Assembly (NCBI RefSeq): GCF_003668555.1
Contig: NZ_RCWN01000001.1
Coordinates: forward strand, 992,001 to 1,056,000
Direction: 5' to 3'
From: Notoacmeibacter ruber
Lineage (GTDB): Bacteria; Pseudomonadota; Alphaproteobacteria; Rhizobiales; Rhizobiaceae
DNA length: 64,000 bases
This document shows, piece after piece, positions 54,389-64,000 of this stretch (the stretch's first letter is position 1; the number at the start of each line of letters is the position of its first letter). Made by a program: the position numbers and the translations under genes. Under the pieces are notes generated by a model. It saw only the letters and a list, made by a program, of their open reading frames with translations. It was not told the DNA's origin and ran no database searches.

Positions 54389-54847
54389 ATGGCCGAAATA
54401 TGGTTCTACCATCTGACCGATTCCACGCTGCACGCCACTCTTCCCGCGCTTCTCGAAAAAAGCCTTGAGCGCGGCTGGCGCGCGGCGGTGGAGGTGCCCG
54501 ATGGCCGCCTTCGCGATGCCTTGGATGGTCATCTCTGGACGTTCCGCGGCGACTCCTTTTTGCCGCACGGAACCGATCTGTCGAAGGACATGCCGCCGGA
54601 TGAGCAGCCTGTTCTTCTGACGACCGCAACAACAAACGCGAACGCAGCCAATGTGCGCTTCTTCGGCGGCGGCGCGATGCCCGCAGAGGGGTTGAATGAT
54701 TATGAGCGGGTCGTCCTGATGTTCGACGGCCATGATGAGACACAGCTCGCCGACGCCCGTGCCGCATGGAAACGCCTGAAAGGCGAGGGCCACGCCGTTA
54801 CCTATTGGCAGCAGGGCGAAGGTGGCGGCTGGAAGAAGATGGCGTGA
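54389..54847 (+). CDS. holC: DNA polymerase III chi subunit
   Basis: A 152-residue chi subunit, which links the clamp loader to single-strand binding protein. IWFYHLTDSTLHATLPALLEKSL and GRLRDALDGHLWTF match the family. The conserved core ends at about 125; the last part (YWQQGEGGGWKKMA) is the usual Lys-containing tail. It sits directly after pepA, the conserved arrangement. Confidence 0.92.
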   Translation: MAEIWFYHLTDSTLHATLPALLEKSLERGWRAAVEVPDGRLRDALDGHLWTFRGDSFLPHGTDLSKDMPPDEQPVLLTTATTNANAANVRFFGGGAMPAEGLNDYERVVLMFDGHDETQLADARAAWKRLKGEGHAVTYWQQGEGGGWKKMA

Positions 54848-54863
54848 CACCTCCAAATCGCAC

Positions 54864-55397
54864 TCACCAAGCCGTTTGATCCGTCCGATCCGCCTTGACG
54901 GTTTCGGCCAGCGCACGCCACGGCTCCGGATCCCAATATCGCCGTGCCTGCCCGGAGGGAGAGGGGAGCGCCCAGAGCTCCGTCTCAGCGATATACTCAC
55001 CAAGTGGCCCGCACTGGAATTGTCCCGTCGGTCGGTCGAGGAAAATCGACGCCGCTGTCTTGCTGGTAAAAGCCAGATAGCGGGGCTGAAATTGCCTGAT
55101 CTTCGTGGCGAGACCTGCGACATCGAAACCGGCGGGTGGTAAGTCCGCGTCCTGTCCGAAATGTGTCTTGCAAAGGTCCGTCAGGCCGATCCCGTATTGA
55201 AGGACGGAGGTATAGTTTGCCGGTGCGATACGCTCTGGCGTCAGCCTCGCATCGTGCAGCGTTCGCCAGAAATAGTTGCCGGGATTGGCGTAATAGGCAC
55301 GCCGCTCCGCCGAAATCCGTCCAAGGGCCGTGCCGCAGAAGACTAGCGCGAGACCCGGCGCGAGGACGTCCTCAATGATGGGCGACGAACCCGCCAT
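54864..55397 (-). CDS. Mug-like mismatch DNA glycosylase with altered active site
   Basis: A 177-residue member of the Mug/TDG uracil-DNA-glycosylase family by overall pattern (LVFCG at 18-22, YYANPGNYFWRTL, LPSPSG at 144-149). In E. coli Mug the first motif is GINPG with a catalytic Asn; here the position reads GTALG (22-26), and the second motif NPSG reads SPSG. So activity on G:U or G:T mismatches cannot be assumed; another lesion or binding-only role is possible. It ends 16 bp from the convergent holC and lies two bases after an aldo/keto reductase. Confidence 0.78.
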   Translation of the reverse strand: MAGSSPIIEDVLAPGLALVFCGTALGRISAERRAYYANPGNYFWRTLHDARLTPERIAPANYTSVLQYGIGLTDLCKTHFGQDADLPPAGFDVAGLATKIRQFQPRYLAFTSKTAASIFLDRPTGQFQCGPLGEYIAETELWALPSPSGQARRYWDPEPWRALAETVKADRTDQTAW

Positions 55398-55399
55398 CG

Positions 55400-56443
55400 T
55401 CAGATCGGCAGACCGTTCATCCGACGAATACCATCGATCTCTCCGACGATCTCATCCGAGAGCTTCATCTCTGCACCATCAAGCGCATTGTCGAGCTGCT
55501 CGATGGATGTCGCGCCGATAATGACGCTCGTCATGAACGGGCGGCTCGCGGCAAAAGCCAAAGCCATCTGCGCCGGATCGAGGCCATGGCGGCGGGCAAG
55601 GGAATTGTAGGCTTCCGCCATCTTCATGCCTTGCGGCGCCTCGCGCCCGCCAAGCCCGTTATTGATCGACCAGCGTGAGCCTTCGGGCACCGCGCCGCCA
55701 TCATATTTCCCCGTAAGAAGCCCCGCTGCGAGCGGCGAATAGGCGAGGAGACCGACATCTTCATGATGTGCGATTTCGGAAAGGTCCGTATCGAACATCC
55801 GGTTCAAGAGGTTGTATTCGTTCTGCACGGAGGCGATGCGGGGCAATTCACGTTCTTCGGCAAGGCGCACCATGCGCATGATTCCCCAGGCCGTATCGTT
55901 TGACACACCAAGCGCGCGGATCTTGCCTTCACGGATCAATTCGTCGGCCGTGGAAAGCACATCGACGAAATGCTCCAGCTCGCGCTCGGCGCTCTGGTCC
56001 GACGGATCGAAGGTCCAGTGCTGTCGGAAGTGGTACGAACCACGATTGGGCCAGTGAAACTGATAGAGGTCGACATAATCGGTCTGCAGTCGCTTGAGCG
56101 ATGCGTCGAGCGCTTCGCGCATCGTCTTGCCTGAGATCGGTGCGCCATGACGGGCCATGGACGTGCCTTCACCGAGGATTTTCGAGGCGAGCACGATCTG
56201 ATCGCGCTTGCCGCTCTTCGCCCACCAGGTTCCGATCAGTTCTTCCGTCCTGCCGAGCGTCTCCGGTGAACGGGGCGTCGTCGGATACATTTCCGCTGTG
56301 TCGAAGAAATTGACACCGCGCTCGACGGCGCGATCCATCTGCGCGTGCGCTTCGGCCTCCGAGTTCTGGCTGCCCCACGTCATGGTGCCGAGACAGAAAT
56401 GCGAGACGGAGATACCGGTGCGGCCGAGTTGATTGTTTTTCAT
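55400..56443 (-). CDS. Aldo/keto reductase, Tas-like
   Basis: A 347-residue NADPH-dependent reductase. FFDTAEMYP (Asp and Tyr of the tetrad), ILASK-type Lys in VLASKILGE, and YQFHWPNRG (His) are visible, with ALGVSND and SVQNEYNLLNR further on. The length and the HWPNRG segment match E. coli Tas rather than the shorter AKRs. The physiological substrate is unknown. Upstream of the Mug-like gene in the same unit; divergent from pip. Confidence 0.9.
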   Translation of the reverse strand: MKNNQLGRTGISVSHFCLGTMTWGSQNSEAEAHAQMDRAVERGVNFFDTAEMYPTTPRSPETLGRTEELIGTWWAKSGKRDQIVLASKILGEGTSMARHGAPISGKTMREALDASLKRLQTDYVDLYQFHWPNRGSYHFRQHWTFDPSDQSAERELEHFVDVLSTADELIREGKIRALGVSNDTAWGIMRMVRLAEERELPRIASVQNEYNLLNRMFDTDLSEIAHHEDVGLLAYSPLAAGLLTGKYDGGAVPEGSRWSINNGLGGREAPQGMKMAEAYNSLARRHGLDPAQMALAFAASRPFMTSVIIGATSIEQLDNALDGAEMKLSDEIVGEIDGIRRMNGLPI

Positions 56444-56524
56444 AGAAAATTCTTAATTCCGCAGTTGCGATGCACGATCCAATAAAGTGTCGTAGGCGCA
56501 GCGAAAAGAAAGTGCTCGCGATAA

Positions 56525-57532
<1,008 letters not shown>

Positions 57533-57563
57533 GTGAGTGTTTGTATAGAGGCGGTGCGGGGCC

Positions 57564-59441
57564 TTATCCGTTGACCGATGTCTCATAGGACTCGCTGGCT
57601 TCCAGCCAGGCGGCTTCGGTCTCGGCCAGTTTCACGCTGGCATCGCTCCGTTCCTTGGCGAGTTTTGTCGCGCGGGCCGGATCGCTTTCGTAGATGTCAC
57701 CCTCTGCAAGCTCTGCTTCAATCGCCTGAATCCGCTTCTGAGCCTTTCCCATCAAGGATTCGAATTCCTTGATTTTTTTGGCGAGCACCTTGAGTTCTTC
57801 GCGCTTCTTGGCGGCCTCGCGGCGGATTTCCGCCTTGGACTGGCTGGGCTTCGATTTCTCCCCCTTGCTGGTCCGGTTCAATGACAGGATCAGCGCCTTG
57901 TAATCCTCCATGTCACCTTCATAGGGCGCGACCGTTCCGTCATGAACGAGCCAGAGCCGGTCGGCGGTGCTTTCGACCAGGCTGCGGTCATGGCTGATGA
58001 GAATGACGGCGCCGGAGAAAGCGTTGAGCGCATCGGTCAGCGCGCGGCGGCTATCGATATCCAGATGGTTGGTCGGCTCATCGAGGATCAAAAGGTTCGG
58101 CCCCTCGAAGGTCGCAAGCCCCATGAGAAGGCGCGCCTTCTCGCCACCGGAGAGGTCCTTGGCGGCCGTCATCATTTTCTCGGTCGGCAATCCCATCTGC
58201 GCCACGCGCGCTCGCACCTTCGCTTCCGGCGCCTGCGGCATCATCGCGCGGACATGCTCGATGGCGCTTTCGTTCGGATGGAGATCGTCCATCTGGTGCT
58301 GCGCGAACATCGCCACCTTCAGCTTGGGCGCGACCGTCATGGTCCCTTCCTCGGCCTTCAGACGGTCGGCGAGGAGCTTGGCGAAGGTGGATTTGCCGTT
58401 CCCGTTCGCGCCAAGCAGCGCGATCCGGTCGTCGGCATCGATGCGAAGGTTCAGCCCTCTCAGGATTGGCTTGCCCGGTTCGTACCCGACCGAGGTTTCC
58501 TCCAGCCGGATGGCGGGGGAGGCGACCTCTTTCTGCGGCTCGGCAAAGCGGAAGGGTGCGACATGCTCGTCGACCGGCATGTCGATCGCATCCATCTTCT
58601 CCAGCATTTTCAGCCGGCTCTGCGCCTGACGCGCCTTGGAGGCTTTCGCGCGGAAGCGATCGACGAAAGCCTGCAATTCCTTCTTGCGGGCATCCTGCTT
58701 TTCGGCCGCCTTGGCAGCCAGTTCGGCCTTTTCGGCGCGCTGGCGGGAGAACTGGTCGTAGCCGCCGCGCCAGAAGGTCAGTTTCTTGCCTTCAAGATGG
58801 ACGATGGACGAGACGGCCCGGTTGAGAAGGTCGCGGTCATGGCTGATGAGAAGGACGGTGTGCGGATAGCGCGCCAGATAGTTTTCCAGCCAGAGCGTGC
58901 CTTCCAGATCGAGATAGTTGGTCGGCTCATCGAGAAGAAGCAGGTCCGGCTGACTGAAGAGGACGGAGGCAAGCGCGACACGCATGCGCCAGCCGCCAGA
59001 AAAGCTCTTGGCCGGGCGCTGCTGCGCTTCCTGATCGAAGCCGAGGCCGGAGAGGATCGCCGCGGCGCGCGCTTCGGCGGAATGGGCGTCGATATCCACC
59101 AGCCTGGTCTGGATTTCCGCAATCCGCATCGGATCGGTCGCCGTTTCCGATTCCTCCAGCAGGGTGGCGCGTTCGGTGTCGGCCTTCAGAACGATGTCGA
59201 TCAGCGATTCATCGGTGCCCGGCACTTCCTGGCTGACGCCGCCGATCCGTGCGCCTTTCGGCAAATCGATCCGTCCGCTTTCGGAGGCCATCTCGCCGCG
59301 AATGGCGCGAAAGAGTGTGGTTTTGCCGGCACCATTGCGACCGACAAGGCCTGCCTTCGCGCCGGTCGGCAGCGAAAGATCGGCATGATCGAGAAGAAGG
59401 CGTCCGGCGATGCGGAGCGAAAGGTCGGATATGGTCAGCAT
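57564..59441 (-). CDS. ABC-F family ATPase (Uup/EttA-like)
   Basis: A 625-residue soluble protein with two ABC ATPase domains in tandem: Walker A GRNGAGKTT near 34-42 and GANGNGKST near 345, each with its LSGGE-type signature (KSFSGGWRMR; KDLSGGEKAR). The linker between them is helical and charged, and a C-terminal coiled coil (about 545-620) is Uup-like. ABC-F proteins act on ribosomes rather than as transporters; which subfamily this is cannot be settled by eye. Divergent from ndk. Confidence 0.93.
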   Translation of the reverse strand: MLTISDLSLRIAGRLLLDHADLSLPTGAKAGLVGRNGAGKTTLFRAIRGEMASESGRIDLPKGARIGGVSQEVPGTDESLIDIVLKADTERATLLEESETATDPMRIAEIQTRLVDIDAHSAEARAAAILSGLGFDQEAQQRPAKSFSGGWRMRVALASVLFSQPDLLLLDEPTNYLDLEGTLWLENYLARYPHTVLLISHDRDLLNRAVSSIVHLEGKKLTFWRGGYDQFSRQRAEKAELAAKAAEKQDARKKELQAFVDRFRAKASKARQAQSRLKMLEKMDAIDMPVDEHVAPFRFAEPQKEVASPAIRLEETSVGYEPGKPILRGLNLRIDADDRIALLGANGNGKSTFAKLLADRLKAEEGTMTVAPKLKVAMFAQHQMDDLHPNESAIEHVRAMMPQAPEAKVRARVAQMGLPTEKMMTAAKDLSGGEKARLLMGLATFEGPNLLILDEPTNHLDIDSRRALTDALNAFSGAVILISHDRSLVESTADRLWLVHDGTVAPYEGDMEDYKALILSLNRTSKGEKSKPSQSKAEIRREAAKKREELKVLAKKIKEFESLMGKAQKRIQAIEAELAEGDIYESDPARATKLAKERSDASVKLAETEAAWLEASESYETSVNG

Positions 59442-59566
59442 GATGCTCGCCTTGTGACGCGGGTTGGCCCGCGAGGCAAGCGCTTTGCATGTGCTCTTTC
59501 AAAGACCAGCCGCTTCCGCTAGAAGCGCGCCGAACCGTTTTTCCCAATTATGACCAGAGGAATTCC

Positions 59567-59989
59567 ATGGCCACCGAACGCACCTTTTCCATGATCAAGC
59601 CGGACGCGACCAAGCGCAACCTGACCGGCGCCATTACTAAGATGTTTGAAGATGCCGGCCTGCGCGTCATTGCTTCCAAGCGTGTTCATATGAGCCAGCG
59701 CGAAGCCGAAGCTTTCTATGCCGTGCACAAGGACCGTCCCTTCTTCGGCGAACTGACCGAATTCATGGCCTCCGGCCCGACCGTCGTTCAGGTTCTGGAA
59801 GGCGAGAACGCTATCGCCAAGAACCGCGAAGTGATGGGCGCCACCAACCCGGCCGACGCAGATGAGGGCACGATCCGCAAGGCTTTCGCTCAGTCGATTG
59901 GCGAAAACTCCGTGCATGGTTCTGATGCGCCGGAAACCGCCAAGGAAGAGATCGCTTTCTGGTTCGCCGAAAAGGACATCGTTGGCTGA
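59567..59989 (+). CDS. ndk: Nucleoside diphosphate kinase
   Basis: A 140-residue kinase that balances nucleoside triphosphates using ATP. The phosphohistidine is H117 in [18 protein letters not shown] at 4-14 is diagnostic. AGAGGAA precedes ATG 59567; the frame upstream to 59489 lacks support. Followed by an intrinsic terminator. Confidence 0.97.
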   Translation: MATERTFSMIKPDATKRNLTGAITKMFEDAGLRVIASKRVHMSQREAEAFYAVHKDRPFFGELTEFMASGPTVVQVLEGENAIAKNREVMGATNPADADEGTIRKAFAQSIGENSVHGSDAPETAKEEIAFWFAEKDIVG

Positions 59990-60015
59990 TAGGCCGCCGA
60001 TAGCAGCTTTCGAGG

Positions 60016-60041
60016 GGCCGGTGCCATGCGCCGGCCTTTTT
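60016..60041 (+). terminator. Intrinsic terminator of ndk
   Basis: GGCCGG (60016-60021) pairs with CCGGCC (60031-60036), extended inward by a wobble and two GC pairs to a three-base loop, then TTTTT (60037-60041). It starts 26 bases after the ndk stop. Confidence 0.85.
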
Positions 60042-60236
60042 GATTCCGTCTGTCAGGAGTTCGAGCGAACCGATTCTATCGATTCGATAAATCGCTCTCT
60101 CAAGAAGTTTCTTGGCGAGTGGCCTTTCGGCGCCTACTTTCTTCACCACATCGTTACGGATAATGGTAATCCTCGGCAGGAGGCAAAGAGCCAAGGCTCC
60201 TTGTGAGAAGGATCAGTTCGGTAGGAGGCCGCTACT

Positions 60237-60881
60237 ATGCCTTTCCCAAATTTCACCGCGGCCGAACTCTATGCCGACGGAATTGTTCACACACTGGCCA
60301 TGATCGCCAGTGCCGTCGCCGTTACGCTTCTTCTGGCGCTCACCGCGGGCGAAATATCCGGCAGCATGACCGTCGCGCTTTCCATCTATGGCGGCGGCCT
60401 TTTTGCCATGTTTGCCTGCTCGGCGATCTATAATCTGACGCCGTGGCACGGCGCGAAAGGCCTTCTTCGACGCTTCGACCAGGCTGCGATTTTTCTGATG
60501 ATTGCAGGCACCTATACACCGCTCGTCGTTCTGATGGACACGATGCTGGCCTATTTCATTCTGGCCGTTGTCTGGTCGGGTGCGCTCGCCGGCGTCGTTT
60601 CCAAACTCTTCTTTGCAGGAGAGTACCGGCGCTGGGATCCTGCCCTCTATCTCGGCCTTAGCTGGTGCGGCGTCGTCCTGATCGGCCAGATGCTTCTGGT
60701 GCTGCCGGTTCTCGTCACGACGATGATCTTCATCGGCGGGCTATGCTATTCGGTCGGCGTTGTTTTCCACGTGTGGGAAAGCCTGAAGTTTCACAACGTC
60801 GTCTGGCACAGTTTCGTGCTCGCCGGCGCGATCTGCCACTTCATCGCTGTCGCGCATGGCACGGCTTGGTCGATCGTCTAG
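60237..60881 (+). CDS. Hemolysin III / PAQR family membrane protein
   Basis: A 214-residue protein with seven hydrophobic segments. The PAQR-type conserved residues appear in order: [23 protein letters not shown] and, at the end, [16 protein letters not shown]; these Ser/Asp/His residues form a zinc site in relatives. Bacterial members are named for a Bacillus hemolysin, but hydrolase activity on lipids is debated. GGAGG lies before the ATG. Its last four bases overlap the end of ung. Confidence 0.9.
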   Translation: MPFPNFTAAELYADGIVHTLAMIASAVAVTLLLALTAGEISGSMTVALSIYGGGLFAMFACSAIYNLTPWHGAKGLLRRFDQAAIFLMIAGTYTPLVVLMDTMLAYFILAVVWSGALAGVVSKLFFAGEYRRWDPALYLGLSWCGVVLIGQMLLVLPVLVTTMIFIGGLCYSVGVVFHVWESLKFHNVVWHSFVLAGAICHFIAVAHGTAWSIV

Positions 60882-61573
60882 TCGTCGACGCTCGCAGGCA
60901 ATTGCCAGTCGATCGTCTCTTGGCCGGTTCGCGCCAGGAATTCATTGGCCTTGGAGAAATGGCGACAGCCGAAGAAGCCGTTGTGCGCGGAAAGCGGTGA
61001 GGGGTGCGGCGCCTTCAGGACGAGATGGCGCTCGGTATCGACGAATGACGCCTTTTTCTGCGCATACGAACCCCACAGCATGAATACGACCGGGTGGTCG
61101 AGATCGTTGACCTGCCGGATGACGGCGTCGGTGAACCGCTCCCAACCCTGTCCGCGATGCGAAGCCGCTTCGCCCCGCCGTACCGTCAGCACGCTGTTCA
61201 GCAGCAAGACGCCCTGTCTCGCCCAGCTCTCGAGAAATCCGTGCCGTACGGGCGCGATGCCGAGATCGCTCTGCAATTCCTTGTAGATATTGACGAGGGA
61301 AGGCGGTGTCCGCACCTGCGGCTTTACGGAAAAGCAAAGACCATGGGCCTGCCCGTCACCGTGATAGGGATCCTGCCCCAGGATGACGACCTTCACTTTC
61401 TTGAGCGGGGTCAGGTCGAGAGCGCGAAAATAGTCGGTGGTAGGCGGAAATATGGTCGCGCCGCTCGAATATTCGCTTTTCAGGAATGATTTGAGGCTCG
61501 CCATATAGGAGGCGGCGAACTGGTCCGACAGTGCGGCCTTCCAGCTCTCGTCCAATTGCACGCGGTCGTTCAT
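60878..61573 (-). CDS. ung: Uracil-DNA glycosylase (family 1)
   Basis: A 231-residue Ung that removes uracil from DNA. Water-activating GQDPYHG (66-72, D68) and [11 protein letters not shown] (190-200, catalytic His) are intact. The ATG at 61573 overlaps the moaE stop (ATGA), so it is translated with the molybdopterin genes; the longer frame upstream is moaE in another frame and is not used. Confidence 0.95.
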   Translation of the reverse strand: MNDRVQLDESWKAALSDQFAASYMASLKSFLKSEYSSGATIFPPTTDYFRALDLTPLKKVKVVILGQDPYHGDGQAHGLCFSVKPQVRTPPSLVNIYKELQSDLGIAPVRHGFLESWARQGVLLLNSVLTVRRGEAASHRGQGWERFTDAVIRQVNDLDHPVVFMLWGSYAQKKASFVDTERHLVLKAPHPSPLSAHNGFFGCRHFSKANEFLARTGQETIDWQLPASVDD

Positions 61574-62046
61574 CCCTTTTCCCACCGCTTGCGGGCCTGG
61601 TCGTCCGAATCCTTGGCGGAGACCCATTCGCCGCTCGAGCCATCCTTCAGATGCTCTTTCTTCCAGAAGGGCGCTTCGGTCTTCAGATAATCCATCAGGA
61701 AGTTCGCGCCGTCGAAGGCAGCCTGCCGATGCGAAGACGTGGCGGCGACAAGCACGATCTGCTCGCCGGGCGCGATATGGCCGTAGCGATGTATGGCAAG
61801 AAGGCCGTGCAGCGGCCATCGCGTGGCAGCTTCCTCTGCGATCTGCCGGATTTGAGCCTCGGCCATGCCGGGATAGTGCTCCAGTTCGAGCGACTTCAAT
61901 ATCTCGCCATCGTCACGGCACAGGCCCGTAAACGAGACGACGGCACCGATGTCGGTCCGCCCGTCAGTCAGGGCAGCGATCTCGGCACCGCTTTCAAAAT
62001 CGTCGGTCTGTATCCGTACGACGATCGGTATGGATGTCCGGCTCAT
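61570..62046 (-). CDS. moaE: Molybdopterin synthase catalytic subunit
   Basis: A 158-residue large subunit that adds sulfur from MoaD to cyclic pyranopterin. [25 protein letters not shown] and the [13 protein letters not shown] lysines (catalytic and MoaD-contacting) are visible. The C-terminus ends in a charged tail. Directly after moaD, with no spacer. Confidence 0.95.
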   Translation of the reverse strand: MSRTSIPIVVRIQTDDFESGAEIAALTDGRTDIGAVVSFTGLCRDDGEILKSLELEHYPGMAEAQIRQIAEEAATRWPLHGLLAIHRYGHIAPGEQIVLVAATSSHRQAAFDGANFLMDYLKTEAPFWKKEHLKDGSSGEWVSAKDSDDQARKRWEKG

Positions 62047-62301
62047 TCAGCCACCCGTCATGGGCGGAAATAGGGCAATCTCGGAGGCTTGGCCGATCGG
62101 TTCATCATGGTCGGCATGCTCCTGGTCGATCGCGACCCGGATGGCGTTCCGGTGCTCCATGAGTTCCGCATAGGCTTCGCCGCGCCCTGCCAGATGGCTC
62201 AGTAGGTCAGAGACAGTTTTAGTCTCCGCCGGCAGTTCGATCTCTTCGGAACTCTTGCCAAGTCGTTCGCGAACCCAAGCGAAATAGACGAGTTTTACCA
62301 T
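62047..62301 (-). CDS. moaD: Molybdopterin synthase sulfur carrier subunit
   Basis: An 84-residue ubiquitin-like protein ending PPMTGG; the terminal Gly-Gly is thiocarboxylated to donate sulfur. KLVYFAWVRERLG is a typical MoaD start. Adjacent moaE and pgsA are in the same operon; the moaA, moaC and moeB partners are not in this window. Confidence 0.95.
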   Translation of the reverse strand: MVKLVYFAWVRERLGKSSEEIELPAETKTVSDLLSHLAGRGEAYAELMEHRNAIRVAIDQEHADHDEPIGQASEIALFPPMTGG

Positions 62302-62310
62302 GGCTTTCGA

Positions 62311-62901
62311 TCATTCCTCCACGACGTGTTTTAGGCCGGCGCGGAAATAGTCCCAGCCAGTGATCAGCGTGACGATGGCTGACACCCACAGCAGCACGAG
62401 ACCTGTTTCGGTTGTATAGGGGAAAATCTTGTCGCCGGCCGGTCCGGCGAGCAGAAACCCGATCGCAACGAGCTGTGCGGTCGTCTTCCATTTGGCAAGG
62501 CGGGAAACGGGAACGGAGACTTTGAGACCGGCCAGATATTCACGAAGACCGGCGATCAGGATTTCCCGGCAGAGAATGATGATCGCCGCCCAGAGACTCC
62601 ATCCCTGAATGGTCTGATCCGTATCAGCCGCGAGCAGCAATAGTGCGGTGGCGACCAGCAGCTTGTCGGCGATCGGATCGAGCATCTTGCCGATATTGGA
62701 GCTTTGACCGAGCCGTCGGGCCAGATAGCCGTCGAAGAAATCGGTGATTGCGGCGATCACGAAAATGCCGAGCGCCCACCATCTGGCAGGGTCGGAGGAG
62801 TGAAGCCTGCCTTCGACGTAGAAGCATACCGCTACGGCCGGGACCGCCAGAATTCTGGCATAGGTCAGCAGGTTGGGAATGTTGTAGGCGTTGCGGATCA
62901 T
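62311..62901 (-). CDS. pgsA: CDP-diacylglycerol-glycerol-3-phosphate 3-phosphatidyltransferase
   Basis: A 196-residue membrane enzyme for the committed step of phosphatidylglycerol synthesis. The CDP-alcohol motif is complete: DGYLARRLGQSSNIGKMLDP, then DKLLVA. YNIPNLLTYARI at the start is typical. ATG 62901 is used; a GTG two codons earlier is possible and neither has a strong ribosome-binding site. It lies between uvrC and moaD, as in many rhizobia. Confidence 0.94.
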   Translation of the reverse strand: MIRNAYNIPNLLTYARILAVPAVAVCFYVEGRLHSSDPARWWALGIFVIAAITDFFDGYLARRLGQSSNIGKMLDPIADKLLVATALLLLAADTDQTIQGWSLWAAIIILCREILIAGLREYLAGLKVSVPVSRLAKWKTTAQLVAIGFLLAGPAGDKIFPYTTETGLVLLWVSAIVTLITGWDYFRAGLKHVVEE

Positions 62902-62988
62902 GATCACCGTCGCTCGGATTGGCTCTCTGTTTAGCCAAGTCGGGCTGAACTCGCTACCGTCAAGCGTTGGGAATGCGGAACTTATCTT

Positions 62989-64000
62989 TCACCCCGTCTC
63001 ACCGCCTTCGTGGAAATGGTCGTAGATCTGGCGAGCGGTCGACTCGGAAATCCCTTCTACGGCCATAAGGTCGCGCAGCGCAGCGCGCGAAACCGCCTTC
63101 GCCGTACCAAAATGCTGGAGCAGCGCTCGCTTGCGAGCCGGGCCGATTCCGTCGATTTCGTCGAGCGGATTTTTTGTCAGGTTGGCTTTTCGCCGGGCCC
63201 GATGGCTGCCGATGGCAAAGCGGTGCGCCTCGTCACGCAATCGCTGGATGAAATAGAGCACAGGATCGCGCGGCGGCAGAGAAAATTCGCTTTGGCCCTC
63301 GATAATGAAGCGCTCGCGCCCTGCATCTCGATCCTGCCCCTTCGCCACGCCGATCACGGCCACCTCATTCTCCACGCCGAGTTCTCGCAGTATGGAGAGG
63401 ACGGAATTGACCTGCCCCCGGCCACCATCGATCAGCAACAGATCCGGCCACGCAGGAAAACTGTCGTCGCTCTCGGGCTTGTTCTCGGTATCGTCAGGCT
63501 TTCCATGTTCTTTCAGTAGGCGCGAGAAACGTCGCTCCATGACTTCGCGCATCATGGCGAAGTCGTCGCCGGGGTTGGTCTCCGGATTCTTGATATTGAA
63601 CTTTCGATAGCTGTTTTTCGCAAAACCGTCCGGGCCGGCGACGATCATCGCACCGACCGCATTTGTTCCCATGATGTGAGAGTTGTCGAAGACCTCGATG
63701 CGGCGGGGGACGTTTTCCAGACCGAACGTCTCGGCGAGGCCGGAGAGGAGCTTGCCCTGAGCTGAGGTCTCGGCCAGCCGTCTGCCGAGCGCTTCCCGCG
63801 CATTCTGGAGCGCGCGGCCAACCAAATCGCGCTTTTCGCCTCGCGCCGGCACGGCAATCGTGACCTTGCGGCTCGCCTTGACGCAAAGAGCCTCTGCCAG
63901 AAGGTCCTGGTCCTCGATGGGATGGGAGAGGAGGATTTGTCGCGGGACCGGCTTGTCGTCGTAGAATTGGGAAAGGAATGCGCCCAGAACGTCGCCTTCC
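62989..64000 (-). CDS. uvrC: Excinuclease ABC subunit C (partial, N-terminus outside window)
   Basis: The last 336 or so residues of UvrC are visible; the frame runs open off the window edge, so the N-terminal GIY-YIG nuclease is missing here. Seen are the RNase-H-like 5' nuclease domain ([33 protein letters not shown]) and the C-terminal helix-hairpin-helix pair ([36 protein letters not shown]). It makes both incisions in nucleotide excision repair. First in the pgsA-moaD-moaE-ung run. Confidence 0.95.
   Translation of the reverse strand, partial: EGDVLGAFLSQFYDDKPVPRQILLSHPIEDQDLLAEALCVKASRKVTIAVPARGEKRDLVGRALQNAREALGRRLAETSAQGKLLSGLAETFGLENVPRRIEVFDNSHIMGTNAVGAMIVAGPDGFAKNSYRKFNIKNPETNPGDDFAMMREVMERRFSRLLKEHGKPDDTENKPESDDSFPAWPDLLLIDGGRGQVNSVLSILRELGVENEVAVIGVAKGQDRDAGRERFIIEGQSEFSLPPRDPVLYFIQRLRDEAHRFAIGSHRARRKANLTKNPLDEIDGIGPARKRALLQHFGTAKAVSRAALRDLMAVEGISESTARQIYDHFHEGGETG

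Noticed and set aside
52863..54767. A long open minus-strand frame opposite pepA and holC
   Set aside because: It spans two well-supported genes and their junction; a mirror frame with no motif.
57942..59522. A long open plus-strand frame opposite the ABC-F gene
   Set aside because: Same mirror-frame effect; the Arg/Gly/Asp-heavy product has no domain and the minus strand carries both complete ATPase domains.
60042..60206. A protein-like reading (ending near 60206) in the ndk-PAQR spacer
   Set aside because: No start codon after the ndk terminator and no ribosome-binding site; it continues a frame from inside ndk.

Overview
This is a 64 kb piece of chromosome from an alphaproteobacterium, almost certainly of the order Hyphomicrobiales (Rhizobiales). 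The evidence is GC-rich coding sequence, very dense gene packing, and gene orders typical of that order: rpsF-rpsR-DUF2232-rplI followed by dnaB-alr-radA-cvpA-purF; fabD-fabG-acpP-fabF-mltG-yicC-gmk; lptF-lptG-lptD-surA-pdxA-rsmA; and uvrC-pgsA-moaD-moaE. I cannot name the genus from sequence alone. I see no rRNA, tRNA, CRISPR array, insertion sequence, integrase or prophage gene. Most of the window is core genome, with one accessory-looking stretch from about 8.9 to 24 kb.

Layout. 1-2.9 kb: a cut-off TIGR02301 protein, a NUDIX hydrolase, a YedK/HMCES-type abasic-site protein, a LysE-type exporter and two small proteins. 3.1-8.9 kb: a tightly overlapping + strand run of cysS, two tandem GFA-fold proteins, citramalate synthase (cimA) and rarD, then a DUF523 protein. 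8.9-18.5 kb: a periplasmic glycerophosphodiesterase; a polyamine-type ABC importer operon ending in an Asp/Glu-racemase-family enzyme, divergent from a GntR regulator; a GNAT/nitrilase fusion protein; and a LOG-family nucleotide hydrolase. 18.6-24.3 kb: a 917-residue acidic, low-complexity membrane-anchored LysM protein; an ArsR repressor translationally coupled to an Atm1-type ABC exporter; and a small K+-channel-like protein. 24.3-26.5 kb: hemerythrin, psd and pssA (phosphatidylethanolamine synthesis).

26.5-38 kb is mostly minus strand: SDR, purF, cvpA, radA, alr, dnaB, cfa, rplI, DUF2232, rpsR, rpsF. 38.3-45 kb is plus strand: a small conserved-looking protein, then fatty-acid synthesis, mltG, yicC and gmk. 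45-52.5 kb is a minus-strand outer-membrane biogenesis operon (lptF, lptG, lptD, surA-like, pdxA, rsmA). 52.9-64 kb holds pepA-holC, a Mug-like glycosylase, an aldo/keto reductase, proline iminopeptidase, an ABC-F protein, ndk, a PAQR/hemolysin III protein, and an operon of uvrC, pgsA, moaD, moaE and ung.

How the genes fit together. Envelope building is the main theme: phospholipid head groups (psd, pssA, pgsA, cfa), fatty acids (fab genes), LPS transport (lptD/F/G, surA-like) and peptidoglycan (alr, mltG, LysM protein). DNA maintenance is the second: dnaB, radA, holC, uvrC, ung, a Mug-like protein and YedK. The most interesting points are a perfect palindrome enclosing a consensus -10 box ahead of arsR-atm1, a beta-clamp-binding-like peptide at the YedK C-terminus, a cysS with two patches of unusual codon use, a Mug-like protein lacking the family's usual active-site asparagine, a near-palindromic candidate operator on the cfa promoter, and the transporter/racemase/GntR unit with a 14-bp palindrome in its control region.
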